Assembly: GCA_014529385.2 (NCBI GenBank)
Contig: CM043970.1
Span: 64,936,496-64,996,495 of the forward strand
Reading direction: 5' to 3'
Source of the DNA: Adiantum capillus-veneris
Taxonomy: Eukaryota > Streptophyta > Polypodiopsida > Polypodiales > Pteridaceae
Length of the DNA: 60,000 nucleotides
Part shown: positions 56,869 to 60,000 of the stretch, in pieces
Numbering within the stretch: the stretch's first letter is position 1
How the letters are laid out: the number at the start of each line of letters is the position of its first letter
Program-made: the position numbers and the translations under genes
Notes under the pieces: model-generated
The model's input: the letters and a program-made list of their open reading frames with translations, nothing else
Told to the model about the DNA's origin: nothing
The model's database searches: none

Positions 56869-57169
56869 ATAGGGAGAGTGTTGCAAAGAGAAAAAAAAAG
56901 CAAAACATGTTTTTCTATAGCTCTATTGCGGGGTCGAATCACACCACCTATAAAGTGCATGCAACACTGCCTAGATCAGCACAATGTCAATCAAGGAAAC
57001 AAATGACATGATAGGTGCATGGAGGCAATCTCTATATCTTGTCAAACTGAGACCATCGCACACATACAACACTCTGGAAGGCCAACTAAACCAAAATCAA
57101 GAATCTCATTGCTCTCAACTACACCACCCAACCCACATACACACAAACGAAAGGAAACTGACCAAATTA

Positions 57170-57850
57170 TACCAAAATTGTACGAAACTTAAGAAACACC
57201 ATCCCTCACTGGGATACACGTTCTTTGGAACCCATACAAGTTTGTAAAATCCACTTTGTCTCAAAGGTTTTAGCTTACTTGTTTGATAGTTGGACTTCCT
57301 CTTTGGTTGCCTTTGGTTATTTTGTTTCCAATTTTTCCCTGTGCATTCACTCTATCTCTTGATTTGTAAGCCTTGTGCAGCATGTAATGGCGACTTGGTC
57401 TCTTCTAACTATACTATAACTGTAGGAGGAATTGAAAGAATTCAAGCGGTGGTGACAATAGTTCTATTGGTTTCCTTTGGGACCCACTTCTTTGTGATTA
57501 CTTGATGTTTCATTGATAATTTGGGAACCCATACATGTCGCTTCTTTGTTTGTGTTTGAAGAGACTTATTTGGGATCCACCTTGACTTTGCGTGAGTCAA
57601 CAATGGTTTTTTCTTCAGCCCTTGTATGCTTGGTTGAGGATGGGATTAAGACTTTGGGAGTTGATACTTTGATCGTTTTGAAATCCAAATAAACTCTTGA
57701 ACTCTTTGTGCTTGAATCAACTTCTTTGGAACCCAAATTTGAGTTACACAAGCTTTCGACTTTGTGATTTTCTTAGTCGTTCTTGCATACTTTGATTCTT
57801 TTCCTTTTGGTGTTGGATCTTGTGGTTTTTCATTAGAGATCTTCATCTTC
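57170..57850 (-). pseudogene. W-V-P-K repeat protein remnant (minus strand)
   Basis: On the minus strand a Lys/Ser/Thr-rich frame (KKITKSKACVTQIWVPKK, about 57770-57720) is followed by repeated variants of one motif: FIWISK (57690), SRWIPNK (57585), HVWVPKLS (57528), KKWVPKET (57490) and LVWVPKNVY (57230). The same motif appears after the retropepsin at 41382-41540. It is separated from the retropepsin fragment at 58340-58639 by about 500 bp on the same strand, so the order retropepsin then repeats is kept. Stops near 57650 and 57438 break it. The family is unknown to me; an origin in a retroelement accessory frame is likely. Confidence 0.5.
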
Positions 57851-58339
57851 TTGACCCATACTTACTTTTGGCCAAATTGGCTCTTTGGTATCCTGACTAC
57901 CACAATGGGAGGCTCCACACATCCATAACTCCTTTGGTTGTCCCTCTAGTGGTGCACCTTTAAGAAACTATTCATATAACGCGTTCAAAGGGTATTAAAA
58001 AAACCCTTTACTTACATGCTTAAGGCAATAAAATGACTCCTTTTTCTTCAAAAACTTATGGGTTTTTATCTAAAATGAGTTGAAAAACCCCTTATTTAAA
58101 TTTAATCCTATTAAAGTTTTAAATTTTTGGCAATAAAAGATCCATACATTTGAACTCACGTGATAACTTAGATGTCTAAGAGGTGAACCCTCCGAGGGTT
58201 GTCCTAACATGCTAGAAGTTCTGATCTAGCTAAAGTAGATGAATCAAAATCCCCAACTGATGTTCTTGTCACATCCCTATTGCTATGGTCTTTCAAGTTT
58301 ATCATTGTCGTGGTTTCCATAAGTCTCAGGTAGATATGG

Positions 58340-58639
58340 TCATAACCGCATTTTCAGTTGCCGCATGAATGGTCTTCCCAATATTATGTTGTAATTGTTC
58401 TTCTTGCAAAAATCAACAATAGCAAAGGTATGCTCATACTCAATTCCGCAAGAAGTGATGACTACCTTCTCTAGGATCCCTAGGGGTTTCTCCATATATC
58501 CATAAGCTAACTGCAATTTCATTCGCGTGGCTCTCAAGGTAGGTTTTCCCCATTTTTTCCAAATATCTTTGGTAGCAATGGCAACTTCAGCTCCACTGTC
58601 TAAACTTGCCATGGTGGTGACACTGAGAGGCGAAAGCAC
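58340..58639 (-). pseudogene. Ty3 retropepsin fragment (D-S-G intact)
   Basis: About 99 codons on the minus strand read VTTMASLDSGAEVAIATKDI, then LQLAYGYMEKPLGILEKVVI, EHTFAIVDFCKKNNYNIILG and RPFMRQLKM. The catalytic D-S-G and the C-terminal I-L-G-R-P-F signature are both present. G-R-P-F-M-R-Q is shared with the protease scrap at 34985-35060, so both come from related Ty3 elements. The upstream side is cut by the repeat starting at about 58640, and no RT follows. Confidence 0.82.
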
Positions 58640-60000
58640 AAAACAGACCTAGTGGCCTCTACACAAAGTCTATGCCCGATGGCCTCATCATGGGAGGTAC
58701 ACAATAGGGGCACCACATAGCTTGAAATGCGGCTAGGAAGCATGGTAGGGGGTTGGCACATAACACAAGGAAGATGTGAGAGAAGGAGAGAGAGGTAGAG
58801 GATGAGATCATTAGAGCTTCATTAATATAGGTTTCATAAACACATAGAGATCATTAGAGCTCCATTAATGTAGGCTTCGTAAACACAATTCAAAAATTCA
58901 TGAGGGGAATTGCACATATTCAACATCTCACAAATTCATGTGTACATGGTAACTCAAAACTCTTGGCCATTAAGAAACCAAAACAAAGGACCATAGCCAA
59001 TACTATGCCATAGTAGAACTATGTGTGCGTAGAGGTGCATACATAAGGATGTACATATGAGAGCGTGAGTGCTAGAGCTTGATTGGGTCGGTGTGTGTCC
59101 GTTTACAAAAGAGAAGGATTCCTTTTATAGGCCACGGGATTGATTATGAGCGAGAGGAGTTATTACAAAATAACCTTAGTTAGAGGCATTCCCCCAATGA
59201 GAGAGCTCTGTGTCCCCTGCTTATTGACCAATTTCCTCCTAATCGCCTTCATCATGGAGAGCTTGTCTCCATGCCTCCTTCCATAGCTTGAGTCCAAGAG
59301 CTTCCTTATAATATTTGAGAGAATCTTGATAAAATAATAGAAAATCCAGCAATAATAGAGAGAAACCTATAAGAAGTTATGTGTGTGTAGTTGAATAACC
59401 ATGACTTCTTCTTGTGTGGACAGATAGGCTCCACCATTTCGGCCATATCTCCCAAACTGTAGCTCCAAGAATTATAAAAAAATAGGGCCATAAAATTAGC
59501 TCAATGCCTAGAACTTTTCTATTGGAAACTTTTTCTAATTTGGAATGGGAAAAATAGAGAAAAAATCCCACAAAAGTATGTGTCCGTCTTTTCCCTTCCA
59601 AAAGTCTTCCACTTGGTCCCCTCTTGATGTCATCTGCAAGCCTTGTGTCCACAAGTGAATTATGCTTAGATTTGATAATATTTTCTTGACTCCAACTCCA
59701 TAATGCATAAGATTCTCCTCCTTTGACTGTTGACTCTTATTCTTCACCTATAGTGACCATCAGGTAGTGACCGTCATGTAGAATCAACATCCAATGAATT
59801 TTTAACTTTCATTGGGTTTGTTCCTACCTCTCCTTATTTCCAAGATCCAAATGTGTCAAAACCGTAGCTATGTATGAAATATATACATAGATTTTTTGTG
59901 ATTTTCATTCATCAAGCTCTGAGCCTCCTACGCAAAGCCTTGAAGCCTTGCCATCAAGTACATACCAAGAGAGAGGTGGACCAAAATTTTGAAAAGAGGC
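58640..60000. mobile_element. Second copy of the ~1.47-kb repeat seen in the RNase H insertion
   Basis: Landmarks match the insert at 37283-38752 in the same order: TGGCCTCTACAC (58651), TTTATAGG (59125), CCATAGCTTGAGTCCAAGAG (59281), TTTCGGCCATATCTCCCAAA (59438) and AGTCTTCCACTTGGTCCCCT (59604). The right end is near 59930 or beyond the window. It abuts the retropepsin fragment, so it again interrupts a Ty3 pol gene. Confidence 0.8.

Overview
This is a nuclear window from a land plant with a large genome that is dominated by transposable elements. Most of it is decayed, often nested LTR-retrotransposons (Ty3/gypsy and Ty1/copia, with tRNA-iMet primer sites and purine tracts), plus a Penelope-like element, a CACTA-like DNA transposon, long dinucleotide tracts and wide AT-rich gaps. 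Two observations narrow the host. An apparently intact first exon (minus strand, 11343-11655) resembles CFAP298/C21orf59, a factor for assembling motile cilia, which in land plants is expected only where sperm swim. A decayed pentatricopeptide-repeat (PPR) gene of the expanded seedless-plant type lies at 17.7-18.8 kb. A fern is my best guess, with lycophyte, bryophyte, cycad or Ginkgo as alternatives. This is inference; no sequence search was possible.

Layout. 1-3954: 3' part of a plus-strand Ty3 chromovirus (Gag knuckle, protease, RT, RNase H, integrase with its core deleted, chromodomain, purine tract, 3' LTR). 4.0-6.4 kb: inverted remnant of the same family (Gag plus 5' LTR). 7.2-7.6 kb: copia integrase scrap. 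7914-9615: solo LTR of the same Ty3 family with a perfect 5-bp target duplication and a ~470-bp internal duplication. 11.3-11.7 kb: CFAP298-like exon. 12.2-16.75 kb: Penelope-like element (minus) wedged between two non-contiguous pieces of a copia element. 17.7-18.8 kb: PPR pseudogene. 19.6-21.2 kb: Ty3 Gag remnant abutting, on the minus strand, a very divergent histone-H3 fold. 22.3-25.5 kb: decayed multi-exon gene of unknown function (minus). 26.9-29.4 kb: ~283-bp periodic array with conserved palindromes.

29.7-33.7 kb: copia element (minus) with 5' LTR and primer-binding site. 33.7-42.0 kb: plus-strand Ty3 element of non-chromovirus type with two unusual traits: two successive H2C2 zinc-finger modules before the integrase core, and an extra reading frame after integrase that holds a second retropepsin domain followed by W-V-P-K repeats. 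Its RNase H is split by a ~1.47-kb repeat that recurs at 58.6 kb. 45.0-48.5 kb: LTR-like block, direct repeats, a CCAGTA-type minisatellite and a ~1-kb hairpin-forming inverted repeat. 51.3 kb: 51 uninterrupted C. 51987-53326: CACTA-like element. 54.2-54.5 kb: large CA/CT/GT tracts. 57.2-58.6 kb: minus-strand W-V-P-K repeats and a retropepsin fragment.

Apart from the CFAP298-like exon, every coding region I can read carries stops, frameshifts or lost catalytic residues, so the window looks like old heterochromatic or intronic sequence rather than a gene cluster. No tRNA, rRNA, operon or CRISPR array was seen.
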